Assembly: GCF_036850765.1 (NCBI RefSeq)
Contig: NC_089496.1
Location: forward strand, 45,808,113-45,872,112
Length of the DNA: 64,000 nucleotides
Direction: 5' to 3'
DNA from: Saccopteryx bilineata
Taxonomy: Eukaryota > Chordata > Mammalia > Chiroptera > Emballonuridae
Part shown: piece by piece, positions 49,100-61,779 of the stretch
Position numbering within the stretch: position 1 is the first letter of the stretch
Layout: each line of letters starts with the position of its first letter
The notes under the pieces: model-generated
The model's database searches: none
The model's input: the letters and a program-made list of their open reading frames with translations, nothing else
What the model was told of the DNA's origin: nothing
Translations under genes and position numbers: made by a program

Positions 49100-49790
49100 T
49101 CTTGTATTAGTCAGTGTTCTCCAGAGCAACAGAAACAATAGGAGATAATTGTCAATCCATCCATCCACTCATCCATGCATCCATCCATCCATGCATCCAT
49201 CCATCCATGCATCCATGCATCCATGCATCCATGTATCCATGCATCCATGCATCCATGCATCCATCTATCCATGCATCCATGCATCTATGCATCCATCCAT
49301 CCATGCATCCATGCATCCATGCATCCATCCATCCATGCATCCATGCATCCATGCATGTATCCATCCATCCATGCATCCATGCATCCATCTATTTATGCAT
49401 GCATGCATCCATCCATCCATTTATGCATGCACGCATCCATCCATGCATCCATCCATCCATCTACCCATCCACCCATCTATCCATCCATCCATCTATCCAT
49501 CTATCCATCCATCCATCCATCCACCCACCCACCCATCCATCCATCCATCCAGGCTGGAAACTCAGGCAGAGTTTTTATGTTGCAGTCTTTAGACTGCAGA
49601 ATTTCTTCTTCTTTGAGAAACTTTAATCTTTGTTGTTAAGGCCCTCAACTGATTGAGTCCCACCATTGATTTAAATGGTAATCACATCTAAAAAATACCT
49701 TCACGGCAACATCTAGACTGGTGGGTGTTTGACTAAAAACTTGTCACCGTTGCCTAGCCAAGTTGACACAAAATTAATCATCAAACCTCT
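49100..49790 (+). mobile_element. Ancient interspersed repeat split by a simple repeat
   Basis: Left part: 'gtattagtcagtgttctccagag.aacagaa.caataggag'. Right part: 'aaggccctcaactgattgag', 'gatttaaatggtaatcacatc', 'agccaagttgacacaaaattaatcatca'. Both belong to one well-known mammalian repeat, whose family name I will not assign from memory. Confidence 0.6.
49153..49552 (+). repeat. (CATC)n array with ATGCAT variants
   Basis: About 400 bp of CATC units, with frequent CATG variants that create many ATGCAT palindromes, plus TATC and CACC variants at the right. Stop-free frames (49114-49639, rich in His, Pro, Ser and Ile) are artefacts. Confidence 0.97.
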
Positions 49791-51119
49791 GGACCCTTGA
49801 ACCATTTACTTGACCTGTAATCATATCACACTAATGATACCTCTAGCATTGTCTTCTTTTGATGTTTAACTTCGTAAGTGTTTAAGGTTTGTCTTGCCAA
49901 CTCCTTGAAGATAGGGATCATATCTTAAACTTCTTGTAGGTTCCCTGCAGTACCTAATGGGATAAAACAGATGCTGCGTTACTGTCCAAAAACAAATGCA
50001 GAGAAGTGACTTTTTGAAAATAGCATCAAAGTTAATATTTAGAGATAAGAATTGAAACTTGGTATTTCGTGTCATATTCTTTTTACTCCCCAGTTACAAA
50101 GCAAAAGACTTCAGATTCTCCAAGTGATTTTTTATTGGAATTTTAGTAGGGTCAGTTTTTGGCCATCAGCATTTTAGTTCTCTTTTCTGGTAGCAACTCA
50201 AGTTAAAACTCTGAAACTGGCCCATGAATTTGATGCTATTCTCTCGATCTTTTTCACTCCTGAAAAACCTGGCTATTGGTGAGACATTCTGCGTCTTGAA
50301 GGTTCCTTTAGATTCATACAGCTTTATCTTTTCTAGCCCTTTTGAGCTTCCTATTCCATACCCTTGACCATTAAATGCATAATGCTCCAATATATTTTGT
50401 GATGTTGGACCCCAAGTTCAGCAAAATGCAATGGGTCTAAACTCTGTGGTGTTCTTAAGCATTGGTGCAATATCACCTAAGATGAGTTAAACTGTCTCAG
50501 GCTTATGTAATAGGAGGACTGTCATCATTGAGAGATGATATTCATAGTACCAACCTAAAAGGAAGGAATAATTACAGTAGGATAATTGAGTGCCAGGGCA
50601 TTGGTGGGGTCAAATGGATGTGGAATGAAACATACAGAAATTTAATGTATTGGGACCTTTCCAAATTTCAGAGCATAGAGAGCCCCATGACTGGGGCTAA
50701 CACAGTAGATAGTTTCTAGAACACTTGAATCTCTACTGTACTTCAGAAAACACAGCAGATCCTTCTTTGATCCACATGGCCTACTGAGGACTAATTAACC
50801 CAAGTTATGTTTTCCTTCTAATTACTCATTTGTTAAGTGTTAGCACACATGATTTTCTCTCTTGGTTTTCCCTAGACTGGAGGCTTCCAAACTCTCTTTG
50901 ATCCAGGCAATCAATGTTTCAGTCATTTTTTTTTTTTTTACGGCATCTCTTGGCCAAAAGAAATACCATATCATTCTCCTATTAAGGAGTGAGGTCCAAA
51001 CAGCTTAATAAGCTATACAAATATCTCAGTAGCTATTTGAAATAAATAATACACAGTTATTGGAAGGGGAAATAAAAGAATAGTTTTATTCTTAAATCAC
51101 CATACTACTTACTAATGGG
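49791..51119. other. Intronic sequence with a possible L2 trace
   Basis: 'aactccttgaagatagggatcatatctta' at 49899-49928 resembles the L2 3' end. The rest has no recognised feature. Confidence 0.45.

Positions 51120-51157
<38 letters not shown>
51120..51157 (+). repeat. (TG)n microsatellite
   Basis: Pure TG run of about 19 units. Confidence 0.95.
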
Positions 51158-51159
<2 letters not shown>

Positions 51160-52169
51160 GGGCCCTTTATAGCTCCCCAACTCGAGAGTCAGACTGGACA
51201 CCCCCACCCTTGTTTTCTGCCCCACACTTCTTTTTGCGTGGTATTTACTTTTCATCATGGCAACCACCAAAAACCCAGCTTTGCAAAGATGTGATATAAT
51301 CCGAAGGAATGCGGCATGATCTAATGTTGAAACCCTGATGACCTCGAGCTTGCGCAGCGTCCAGCAGAGGTCAAGTGCGGCAGTGTCTGCCTCGAGCTTT
51401 GAAAGATCTTGAGACAGCCCTGGGGGTTCAGTGAAGCACCCTGGGGCACCGTAGCCTATAGTTTGGGAACTTATTAGGTCAAACGTTAAAATCTGTCCAA
51501 TCCAGGATGAATGGGAATTTTTGATTGGTGTTCAAGATGGAAATTTCTCTCGAAGGGATCACGTTCTGAGATGTAGCACCTGTACGTCTAGCTGTTCTTC
51601 CCTTCCATGGGAAACTAGATGTGTATGGACGGGGAAGCACGTCCCCTCTTTTTATTCTCCGGTTTCTGAAATACAGCCAACATGTTATTTAGCTGCCTAA
51701 TTCCTTGTCGGCAGTCATATTAGCCAAAACAGCCAGGTGAACAACGTTGTTTGTTTCACTGGATGCCCGTTGTTTTTCCACGGTCAACTTCCGGTTTTAT
51801 TTTAGTTATTAATTATTATTATGCATCCTGAGCACGAGAACCTGAGTGCAGAACCAACTTGTGGGGAGAGAGAAAACGCTGTTTTCTCCGAGGTTACACA
51901 CTGCAATACTTGTCACTTCGAATGGTCTGCCTCAGTCCCTCAGCCGTTTGTGAGCCAGCATGTATCATGGGCACGATGACCCCAGAGCACATCAGCCACT
52001 CGGTTGCTCTCACACACCTGTTCTCTAACCTTCACAGTGGATTTTAATGCCTTGGCCTTTGGCTGCTTTTCTGAAGAAATCTCATGACATCACTAAGCTT
52101 TGGGCTCAATGATATTTTAGCCTTGCTTCATGTCTCTCTTTACTCTAATAAAGAGTTTACTCCTGCTTC
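51158..52169. other. Unique intronic sequence
   Basis: No repeat recognised. The part at about 51700-51850 ('ttattttagttattaattattattatgcatcctgag') is A+T rich and might be conserved. Confidence 0.45.
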
Positions 52170-52212
52170 TTTTTTAATTGTTATTAATTTTAGAGAAGGG
52201 GAGGGAGAGGGG

Positions 52213-52260
<48 letters not shown>

Positions 52261-52382
52261 TCTGTTGTTCCACTTATGTATGCATTCATTGGTTGATTCT
52301 TGTATGTGCCCTGACCGGGGTCAAACCCACAACCTTGGCATATCAGTACAATGTTCTAACCAACTGAACTAAGTGGCCAGGT
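52170..52382 (-). mobile_element. tRNA-derived SINE, VES-like
   Basis: The minus-strand head is 'ctggccacttagttcagttgg' with a weak B box (gggtttgacc), a body and (CT)n. The (GA)n on + spans about 52217-52255. Flanking 'ctcctgct' at both sides (about 52158 and 52386) is a probable short target duplication. Confidence 0.85.
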
Positions 52383-52939
52383 GTTCTCCTGCTACTGTTT
52401 GCTGTTGTTGCTACTAGTATTGTTTCTCACCCTCCTCCTCCTTCTCCTCCTTTCTCTTCTTTAACACCTCCTCTCCTTTCTCCTTATATTTCTTAAAACG
52501 TGCCCACTATTTCCCTTGTAATACTTTAGCCCTGGAGAGCTGATCACCAAGCCCGCTGGATGAGTGGCTTAGCAGCTGGAGGGAAATATGTCTCCTAGGT
52601 CCCTGCATCCACAACATTTCCCCAAAGGACAGGGAGTTTAGGAATAGGACCACTGCCCAGGTATAGAGGTCGCTTCAATCAAACTTGGAATCAAAATGGC
52701 TGTCCGTGGCCATTTTTTGCTTTACAGCTTCACAAGTGACTATCGGATGCTGAGCCTGCTCACCTCAACCCTTCCTGCCTCCCTAACTCCTCTCCCCAGC
52801 GCCCCCTTCTCTCATCTCTCCTCTCCATCCTTTACTGCCTCAACTTCTCCACTCGGATTGAGCACTCCACCTTTGGACCCCCGCCTATATAATAATGTTC
52901 CCGTCACTGTCCCCAGACAGGTGGGTGCTGCCATAACTC
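52383..52939. other. Unique intronic sequence, pyrimidine rich at left
   Basis: CTCCTC-rich at 52430-52480. The frame 52696-52956 has no supporting features. Confidence 0.45.
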
Positions 52940-53590
52940 CTGCGTGCTATCAATAACCCACGCTAGTGAAGCCAATGAGGTAATTTTCCCTGAAGCTCTA
53001 AATATAATTTAACAAGTTAAACACTGTAGCATTGTGGTGAATGCGCTATTAAGGGACTGTAAATTGCTTACATAGCATCAATAAACACAGTGCCCTAAAG
53101 CGAGGGGCTGTTAAGACTTTATAATCTAAAGCAGCATTTGGAGTATCACCCTGCGGAGTTAGCTTCCCGTCAGATAAAAACAAAGCGGCTGAGGTCTTTA
53201 GCTGGTGCCAAGTGTACATAGGAACACAACAAGCTTTAGGGGGTAATTACTTTTTGAGTGCTTGATGTGGATTTGCTGAGAAGCACATCTGTTATCAAAT
53301 TTGCCTATGATTAATTTGATCCTCCCAGAAATGGGAGAAGTCAAACTGGTTACAAGTGCCAAGCCAGTTGGTACATGGCCCCCACAGGCTCGGGTTGTAT
53401 CATTTTCTTGGGCTACGAAATAAACATTTCAGTATAATCTCCTCTCGCACATTAGATTGTATCCTGTAGGATTATGTGTCTAGAAACAGATTTTGTGTCA
53501 TTAAATTATCTTCGGCATTACTGAAAGGATGCAGAGTTTTAAAGGTTAATGGCACCTTTTGGTAGCAAAATAATTCCTGTTTCAGATTCT
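52940..53590. promoter_or_regulatory. Candidate conserved enhancer-like segment
   Basis: About 650 bp with no repeat and a high density of developmental-type words: GGTAATTAC, TGATTAATTTGATCC, TCATTAAATTATC, CAGATAAAAACAAAG, TAAATATAATTTAAC and ATCAATAAACAC, which is FOX-like. The balanced composition and lack of simple repeats resemble known intronic conserved elements. The evidence is visual only. Confidence 0.35.
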
Positions 53591-56500
53591 GTAAGCCCTA
53601 AAGCTTTCCACCCCCCCAGCTTCTCTCTTGCCTGATGTCCACCCAACCCTTGGTGAAATCCTTTTACAAAACACACTTCTCCTGCGATCCCTTCTCCGGT
53701 TCATATATCCTCAGCCAACTGGTGACTAACCCTTTTTGTGTTTTAACTATTATCCAGAGTATTTGGTCTAAAGTATTTGCATTTTAGTTCTGGAAAGCTC
53801 TTAGCATTTTACAAATGTTACCTCATTAATCACCATAACCATCAGACTGACAGTGTTTGCCTTACATTAAAAGTGGTGGAGAAAGGAAAGCTACACGTGG
53901 CCCAGAGACCTGCCCAGGGTCGCTTGGTGAGTGGCTGGGGAGGGGGCAACCTGCCATCTCAGGTATTACTCCATCCCCCCAGACCCTGCGCCCTGTCACC
54001 ACGGAAACCTTCTGGGTACAACACTCGGGTCTGCAGGATCTCAGGGTCACCTTGAGATTTCTGAGTATTTTGTTCTTTCTTTCTAGCTAGCTAGCTGAGT
54101 TACATTTTAAGCCTGAGTAAAACATGCTTGAGGAGGATCAAAGGGTTCCTTTTCTTCAGTTATTATCAGGGCCATCCAAGATTAAGGAGACTTTCTATCT
54201 TGTGCTTCTGAGCTCTATCTAGCGCAAGAAACCAATCCCTTGATGACAGACAGTCACTGTGAGAGAAAGACCCCCTCGTTGGGGTCCAGAACAACAGGTA
54301 AAACAGCCTCTGCTCAAACGCTACCACCAGCAACTCAGCTTTAAGCCGGCAGCTGGAGATGCCCTTCCGCCTTTCCAGCCGCAGGTCATGTTGCCTTAAG
54401 ACTTTGCTCATCGGGATGTATCAGGTTCCTGCGACCTGGGCTTGTCAGCTGAGAGGTATTAGGAAGATGTTTGAAGGCAGGAGATGATCCTGGATTGTTT
54501 GATCTGGGTCTCACAGTCCACGAGGGGCAGCTTTGGTTCTGGGACCGGGTTGAAATTCATCCTCTGTGGTGATGTAGGAGACACACAAGACCCAGGAGAT
54601 ACTGCTTACACACAGGTCACGAAAACTGCTTCCAGCGGGTCTGGGCATCTCTGCTGGGACGGAGATCCTTCCCGGGAGATGTTTCTATTGCTGCCGTTCA
54701 GCCGGCCTCGCTGTTCATACTATGCATCTGAGCATGGCGGGCACGGCTCAGCTTTCTCTCCCTGCTTTCTTCATGCCAGTAGGATACACTCAAAGTGGGC
54801 TACTTATGTCATGATGATAAATTATAAAAACACTAAAACCAAAAAAATGTCTAAACAAGAACAATTTGATCTTACTTCTGAGTGGCTTCAATTTCCAAAT
54901 TCTACAGCCGTGCAAGACTCCCCCCCCCCCCGCCTTCCCGCCCATCCCTAATTTCTTTTTTTAAAACACAGTCCAAATAGATCATGAGAGATGCACCATA
55001 ACTTTCCTTTCTTTTAAGTAATGCATTTTTGTGTAAACATGTTGTTTATGAAAGAACCTTTTACGGATGCTTTGTGTTGCCTTCGCTCAAGAAAATACAT
55101 TTTAAAAGAATTCTCTCCCCAGCCTGGCATGTAATGTTTCATTAGCCAACATAACCTTGTTTATTTGCTTTTTAAAATTTTATTTGGGAAAGGAAATCAA
55201 TTTGCACCCCTGACAGGCTGCCAGGTTCCTGTTTATAAGCACACAATAGGCCGCTCGGAGGGGGCACAACTCCACAGTTTATGATTTCAGCATTAAGTAT
55301 GACACAATGTGTATATGAACCCATAGAGGCCGTAGTGTTTTCCTGTCCCGGCAGTCACACTTTGCAGTTTAAGCTTTTTATCAGAGCATTATCCAAGTGT
55401 GCACAGAATAAATGGCCCTAATTGTGCTGGGCACTTAAAGTGTGAGGAGGAATTGTCAGAACAAAAGGAGCTCTTTGCTGGGTTTTTTTTTGTGTGTTTT
55501 TTTTTAAAGTAGCTTACACTGGCTGGGTCTCGGCCTGATGACGGGGCTGTGCTTTGCGCAGGCTTGAAGTGTCCCTGGAAGGTAATTAAGAGAGTTCTTG
55601 GGTCTGCTGCTGTCAGAAACTCTGATCGGCCGGTGCGAGACTGGCAGGCTCCGAAGGCCAGGGTGTCTACCATCAAAGAGAATGCCCTTTTCTCCGCGCT
55701 AGACCTCCGCTGGTGATGCCGAGGGGTCGATTATCCTCCGGACGCGACCCTAATTCCTGCTGCTTTTGAGTGTCTGTCTCATCCTAGCTTTTCTCATTCT
55801 CAGGAAGAAATCATTACTCATTGGGCCAACATATACAGGTCCAAATGTGAACATGAGATAGAATTGCTCTCACCATATTTCATAGAAATAACATACCCTA
55901 AATCTATCATAGCAGAAAGAGCACTGAATTAGGTGTCGGGAGATCTAGATTCTAGTCCTGATTCCACCTCCTCTTAGATGTGGGCCACTGGTCTGGTCAT
56001 ACTCCCTCCTCTGGCCTCCATCGCTCTGTCAAGTCAGGGAGTTGGATTCAAGACTCTCTATGGTATCATTGAAATCTATGTTCTGGGAGCAGGTACTTCT
56101 TAGTTTTATGATACTATTTTCCTCAAACTTGGAATTTCTTTCTTCCTGTCTCTCAGCCTGCGTCCATGCTTGGCGTCCTATGTTGGGTTTATCTGTCTAA
56201 AGTCCTTTCTCTATTCCTGATCGGGTGGCGATAACACAATCACTCCTGTCACTGGCCCAGTTTCCCTTTACAGTACTTATTTTCACTTCCACGGATCTGC
56301 TTCATCGCTGTTCCTTTTCATGTTCCTCATTTACCACCAAAGCTTAACAATGAAAGCCACATCCAAGCCAATGTCACTCTGCTGGCTAACATCTCTGGTT
56401 ACAGCCACTGTGCCTGGTGGCCGGTCAGAGTCCCTTTCTGCCCTACCCTGGTGCCATTCACAGGGTCAGACTCTATGGAAGTTCCAAAGGGCTCTTCCAC

Positions 56501-56619
56501 ATGCCTCAAGATCCAGGTATGCTCAGTAGGTGAGTCTAGAATGTTCACATGAATGAGCCAAGGAGGGAAGCCAGCTGTTGGAAAAAACTTGAATATGAGG
56601 GGAATCTTTTATTATTCCT
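53591..56619. other. Intronic sequence with MIR-like pieces
   Basis: A MIR in minus orientation is likely at 53770-53935 ('agctcttagcattttacaaatgttacctcatt'). A MIR-like piece in plus orientation is at 55905-56090. A poly-C run is at 54922-54931. The 55130-55450 part is repeat-poor (ttatttgctttttaaaatttt, gaataaatggccctaattgtg). Confidence 0.5.
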
Positions 56620-56634
56620 CTCTGCTAGTAATTA

Positions 56635-57053
56635 TTTATTTTATTATTATTTTTTTAATTTATTTTTTTGCATTTTTCTGAAGCTGGAAACAGGGAGAGA
56701 CAGTCAGACAGACTCCCGCATGCGCCCGACCAGGATCCACCTGGCACGCCCACCATGGGGTGACACTCTGCCCACCAGGGGGCGATGCTCTGCCCGTCCT
56801 GGGCGTCGCCATGTTGCGACCAGAGCCACTCTAGCGCCTGAGGTAGAGGCCACAGATCCATCCCCAGCACCCAGGCCATCTTTGCTCCAATGGAGCCTTG
56901 GCTGCGGGAGGGGAAGAGAGAGACAGAGAGGAAGGCGCGGTGGAGGGGTGGAGAAGCAAATGGGCACTTCTCCTGTGTGCCCTGGCCGGGAATTGAACCC
57001 AGGTCCTCTGCACGCTAGGCCGATGCTCTACCGCTGAGCCAACCGGCCAGGGC
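56635..57053 (-). mobile_element. Long tRNA-derived SINE, duplicated-motif subfamily, with TSD
   Basis: 15-bp duplication CTCTGCTAGTAATTA (56620-56634, 57054-57068). The minus-strand head 'ccctggccggttggctcagcggtagagc' is complete and the tail is a complex A/T-rich stretch. It has two internal motif copies. Confidence 0.95.
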
Positions 57054-57122
57054 CTCTGCTAGTAATTAGAAGACATTATTGACTAGATATAATTGGATCA
57101 TGTCACAGAAATTAAGATAAAA

Positions 57123-58169
57123 TGCCCATAGGACTTCCGGTCAAAATGGCGGCATCGGTAAACATAGCACTTGAATCCTCCCACAACCACTTCAAAATTA
57201 CAACTAAACTACAGAACAACCACTATTCAGGACCACCTGAAATCTGGCTGAATGGAAGCCTTACAACCAGAGATTTAAGGAGAAACCACATCGAGACTTG
57301 TAGGAGGGGCGCAGAGATTGGAATGGGCTGGTCCCACACCCATGTGTGAAAGTTCAAATTCAGGAGGGACATCTGGGCTGTAGAGGCCTCGCCGAGGAGC
57401 AGGGGCTCCCAGTCTAGGGTTCCCATGTCAGAAAGAGAAGTCCCTGTAAGTTCTGGCTGTATAAACTAATGGGGATTGTGGCTGAGTGAGGTGGAGGCTA
57501 CAGGAGTACTAGGCAGCTCTCCTTAAAGGGCCCACACACAGACTTGAAGTGTTAAAGGGTCTTCTTTAAAGAAGAAGAAAAAATAAAGATAAAAAATATG
57601 AACAATAAAATGGCAATAATCCCGGCTGGGTAGTTCAGTTGGTTAGAGCATCGTCCTGAACATGCCGAAGTTGCGGGTTTGGTCCGTGGTCAGGGCACAC
57701 AACAAGAATCAGCCAATGGCAGCGTGAATAAGTGGAACAGTGAATCGGTCTTTCTGTCTATCTCTGTCTGCCTTCCTCTTTCTCTAAAAATCAATCAATA
57801 AAAAATGTTTTAACAAAATAAAATGGCAATAAATACATAACTATCAACAATTGCACCTAAAAAATGAAATCAATGAACAAGCAGAACAGAAGGAACACAT
57901 AGTTGACGGTTGCCAGGTGGGAGGAGGGCTCGGGGCACAGGTGGGAAGGGGAAGGGGTCAGGAAGTACGAGTGGGTGGTTGCAGAACAGCCAGGGGGATG
58001 CAGAGTCCAGCCCAGGGAACAGAGTCAACATGTGTGGTGTCCTGCGGACACAGGACTAATCAGGAGACTTACCTGGTGACTATATGATGTTAGTCACTGG
58101 ATTGTACACCTGAAACTAATATAATACAGTATGTCAGCTGTAATTGAAAGCAAAAAATTGATGGAAAAA
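57123..58169 (+). mobile_element. Internally deleted LINE-1 (5' UTR joined to 3' end), split by a SINE
   Basis: The left part opens 'ggacttccggtcaaaatggcggc' (57131), the bat-type L1 5' UTR start, and runs to about 57560. The right part (after the SINE) ends 'gtacacctgaaactaatataat', 'gtatgtcagctgtaattgaaa' and an A tail, the L1 3' end. ORF1 and nearly all of ORF2 are missing; a short 'aaaatggcaataaatacataactatcaacaatt' piece resembles early ORF2. AAGATAAAA at 57114-57122 and 58170-58178 is a likely target duplication. It cannot encode its own machinery. Confidence 0.75.
57620..57818 (+). mobile_element. tRNA-derived SINE nested in the deleted L1, with TSD
   Basis: Head 'cccggctgggtagttcagttgg', B box 'gcgggtttggtcc', pyrimidine-rich body and A tail. 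The host sequence ATAAAATGGCAATAA is duplicated at 57605-57619 and 57819-57833. Confidence 0.9.
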
Positions 58170-58178
58170 AAGATAAAA

Positions 58179-61108
58179 GCACAAGCTCTTTACCCTCCTC
58201 CTTCTACTACTGGCTAAGCACCCTCCCCACCCCATGCCCCCATCCCTCTCAGCTACACTTGAATTGTGTTCAGCCGGGGCTAGGGCTCTGTGCACTTAGC
58301 GGGTCTTAGAGAAGCACTGTTGCGTGTGTGTGCATGTGTGCACGTGCGTGTGTATATGTGTGCCTGTGTATAGAAACTTCCCCAATGTGCTAGAAAGATA
58401 GATTTCCTGAATTCTCTCTACGTAAAGATAAAACTTGGTCTCAAATCGGCCTTTCTCTCTGCATCCCCTGAGACGACACTGCAAGGTTTTAGAGAAGAGC
58501 TCCCGCTGGTTTTCCCCCCAGGGACTGAGGGGACAGATGAAAGGGGGGGGGCACGTGTCTACCTTGTCAGCACTCCTTCACCAAGGCATTCAGGGGGGCC
58601 CTGAGGCTTTGGAGGTGGCCCCCTCCGATGCCAACAAGTGAGAGTGTCGAGTTTATGCCTCAACATTGACATTGTTCCATTAGAAAGGGGATGGAGAGTT
58701 AGCTTCTAGGAGAAATCAGTGTTCTGTATAAATGCAAAACTGGCTCCTCAGCAAAGATGCTTACCAGGGTGTGGCTAATACGAGAAATTCAAACATTTTC
58801 TTTCATCTTCTGCCTTGAGCATGCATGCCTTTTTACCAATGGTCACAAACCTTTAAAATGGCTTTTCATACTGAGATTCTATTTGGCTTTTAAGGGCAGG
58901 TTTAAATTTCTAAATTTATCTATCGGGATTTGAAGAATATTTTATAAAGCAACTTGTAAACTAATAAGGATAAAAAGACAGTTATTTATACATAGGCCTC
59001 TCATTGGGTTTCCTCAAGAGTAATTGGGCAGCGTTCAAATATTAAAAGAAGCATATGTTTAAGCAAGAAAACAAAAGCACGTCATCAGCTTAAGGACACG
59101 AACATCGAGGCAGAGGGAGAGATGCAGGCCTTTGGTCCAAGGACTCGCTCAGTCCGGCAGTACGTGTGTGGTTCTCACGTGGGTCCTGGACTCCCCTGAC
59201 GCGTCATCTATTTCTGAGTTTTAGAAATATTATTGCTGGGACTATCAAATAATGAGTAAATTTGCTCTACCTTGAAGTTGTGAGTAAAGATGTTGCACCA
59301 CAGGACTGAACTGAACTCCAGATAGAAAATGGGAGAATGTTCAAGTTGCCGAAGACCCGGGCCCTATAGATTTGCTGTCCTAACACAAGAGCCGAGAGGT
59401 TCCTGGGGAAGAAGAATTTAAACAAAAAGATTTCATTGGCCTTCGTGCTTCTACTTAGCCAGCCAGCCCGTAAATCCCGACTGTCAGGGTGCAAACAGGC
59501 AGCTCCTAAAATGTGCTTACTTTCTCCCACCCAGTGACTCCGGCAGAAAGGAGAACTGAGCTCAGCCTTAGAGTCCATAGACACCAGGGGCCAAATTCTT
59601 CTTTCTGTGACTCCGGTGTCTAAAGCCACACTGATCCTACTAAGCCCGGCTGTTTCACCGGGAGGAGTGTGGATGAGCCGGGAGCTGCAGCCTGAAACTG
59701 AGACCTCGTTTCCAGGGTGTGCGGCCGGGTGCAGAGATGCGTGCTTGTCCGGGCTCATCTTCCTGGGTGGAGCTGGGCTGCTCAGGCACGCGGCGGGGCC
59801 AGCACGTCTCGGCTCTGCCTTCTGTTGTGTTGATCGGTCCTCTTGCATTCTGTTAAGCCCATGGGTAAATGCGGGGCAAGTTCACTCGGTGACAGTCCTG
59901 CCCTTACTTAGATGGTATACATGAGAAAAAAGGAAGTAAAAACACAACAAACATTTTTTTTTATAAGTCATAACAGGTGAGGTGGAGTTAAAGATGTGTC
60001 ACTGGGTCCCAAACTGGGTTTTCAGATCTGCTGAGTCCTTTGGATATCTCTGTCTATTTATACACACACAGATATTACATGTATGTCTTCTGTACTATTC
60101 TGTGGAGTGCGTGTGTGGAGAACATATCTGGAAAGATACAGTAAAATATTATTATTTTTGCATGTAAGAGTGATGGTAACTTTGTTCCTTCCTACCTATT
60201 TTTTTTTCTCAGATAACTTTACCCTAATGAGCAATTATATTACAAATGCATTGCTTTGAAAAGAAAATAATGCAAGCTTAATTAAATCACAGTTGCACTG
60301 CATTCTTTCTGACTGTCCGTCCAGGCCATTCTCTCCCTTTCCCGCCGGGCGGAGCTGCCCTGTCCCCACCATGCTCCCGAGCACCTTGAACCTGTGTCTC
60401 CCCACTGGGTCTAGGCCCGGTGTCCCGGGCACCACAGCAGGTCCCAGAGCAGGGGGAAAGGGGGCCCGAGCGTCTGTTCTCCCAGCTTGGCCCTTAGTTG
60501 TCTCCTTTGACCAAAGGTCACAGCCCCTGCCGGGTGTTCTCTCCACGCAGGTCTCCCTCCTCCTTGGCCCTGCTACCCTCTCCCCCCTGAATTTCCTTTT
60601 CTCTCACTGCTCTGAGCCTGGGCGTGCTAAGAGCCCCCTGCTGAGCCTGGCCCCAGTACCTACGCTCTATGGCTTGTGGCTTCCCTGGACTCTGCCCACA
60701 CCTTTGCAAATAGTTCCTTTATTAATCACTCCTCAAATTGCCCGCTTTGAGCGTGTCATCGGTTTTCTGCTGGGACCCCGAGTGAGGCAGTAGTCAAAGT
60801 CTCTGATTGCAACTGGATGTTTATTGGCAGTGAGTCTGCCCAGACTAGCTAAGGCATCAATATTGGTTTGACTAGAATACTGTGGAACAGTAATGTCTGA
60901 TGGAGCAATGGAGTGAAATGAGGGTTTAGAAATTAAAGAATGTGAAAGCTTCAAAATGCAGGTAATTGTACAGAAAAATGAATTCATAACTCTTAAGTAT
61001 TTTTAAAATATGACATCTAAGGGAAAAAATTATAAAATAAATCCTTGATGATAAAAATAAACACACAGCCATTAGACATTTTGTGTGTATTATTTTTTTC
61101 TGTAATTC
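58179..61108. other. Unique intronic sequence
   Basis: A (GT)n/(GC)n tract lies near 58320-58370. A 10-bp palindrome TGACGCGTCA is at 59197-59206. Frames at 59267-59924 and 60293-60793 overlap on opposite strands and have no domain or splice context. Confidence 0.5.
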
Positions 61109-61443
61109 CTTTTTTTTTTTTTAAGCAAGAGAGAGACAGAGACAGACAGGAACAGACAGACAGGAAGAGAGAGAGATGAGAAGCATCAGCTCATAGTTGT
61201 GGTACCTTAGTTGTTCATTGATTGCTTTCTCATATGTGCCTTGTCTGGGGGGCTCCAGCAGAGCAAGTGACCCCTTGCTCAAGCCAGCGACCTTGGGCTC
61301 AAGCTTGTGACCATGGGGTCATGTCTATGATCCCACACTCAAGCCAGTGGCCTCGCACTCAAGCCGGTGACCTCGGGGTTTCGAATCTGGGTCCTCAGCA
61401 TCCCAGGTTGATGCTCTGTCTGCTGCACCACTGCCTGGTCAGG
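61109..61443 (-). mobile_element. Longer tRNA-derived SINE with internal repeats
   Basis: The minus strand has a tRNA-like head near 61443 ('cctgaccaggcagtggtgcagcag'). The body (about 61265-61385) is built of about five diverged 'caagccrgygacctygggct' units, followed by a CT-rich part and poly-A (T-run 61109-61122 on +). It is a different family from the long SINEs at 11060 and 39154. Confidence 0.8.
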
Positions 61444-61779
61444 CTCTTTCCTCAAATTCTTACTTTAAGAATAGGTACCAGAAATGGCCTGGCATCTTTG
61501 GACTAGAACACGTGAAGGAGGAGTGGGTGTTGTATATGGGAAGGGAAATGGGGAATCCCAGAGGCAGAGCTCTAATTTTACCCAGAGAGGCCAGGCCTCA
61601 GACATAGGCTGTACTGGGAGGTCACAACAAACATTTGGAAGAGGTAAGAGAGGAAATTGTGAGGATAATGGGAAGAAGCCTTCCAACCTGAGGTTCCCAC
61701 GTGTTAGCAGAACAGCAAGGTGGTCAGCGCAAGCCTGGAGCAGGGCAGGTAAGGTGAGGAGTAGCAGGAAATGTGGTCA
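61444..61779. other. Unique intronic sequence left of the minisatellite
   Basis: No repeat or gene recognised. The first array-like bases appear at about 61780. Confidence 0.5.

Noticed and set aside
49114..49639. Long frames of His-Pro-Ser-Ile repeats
   Set aside because: Translation of the CATC array in all three phases, with no protein family.
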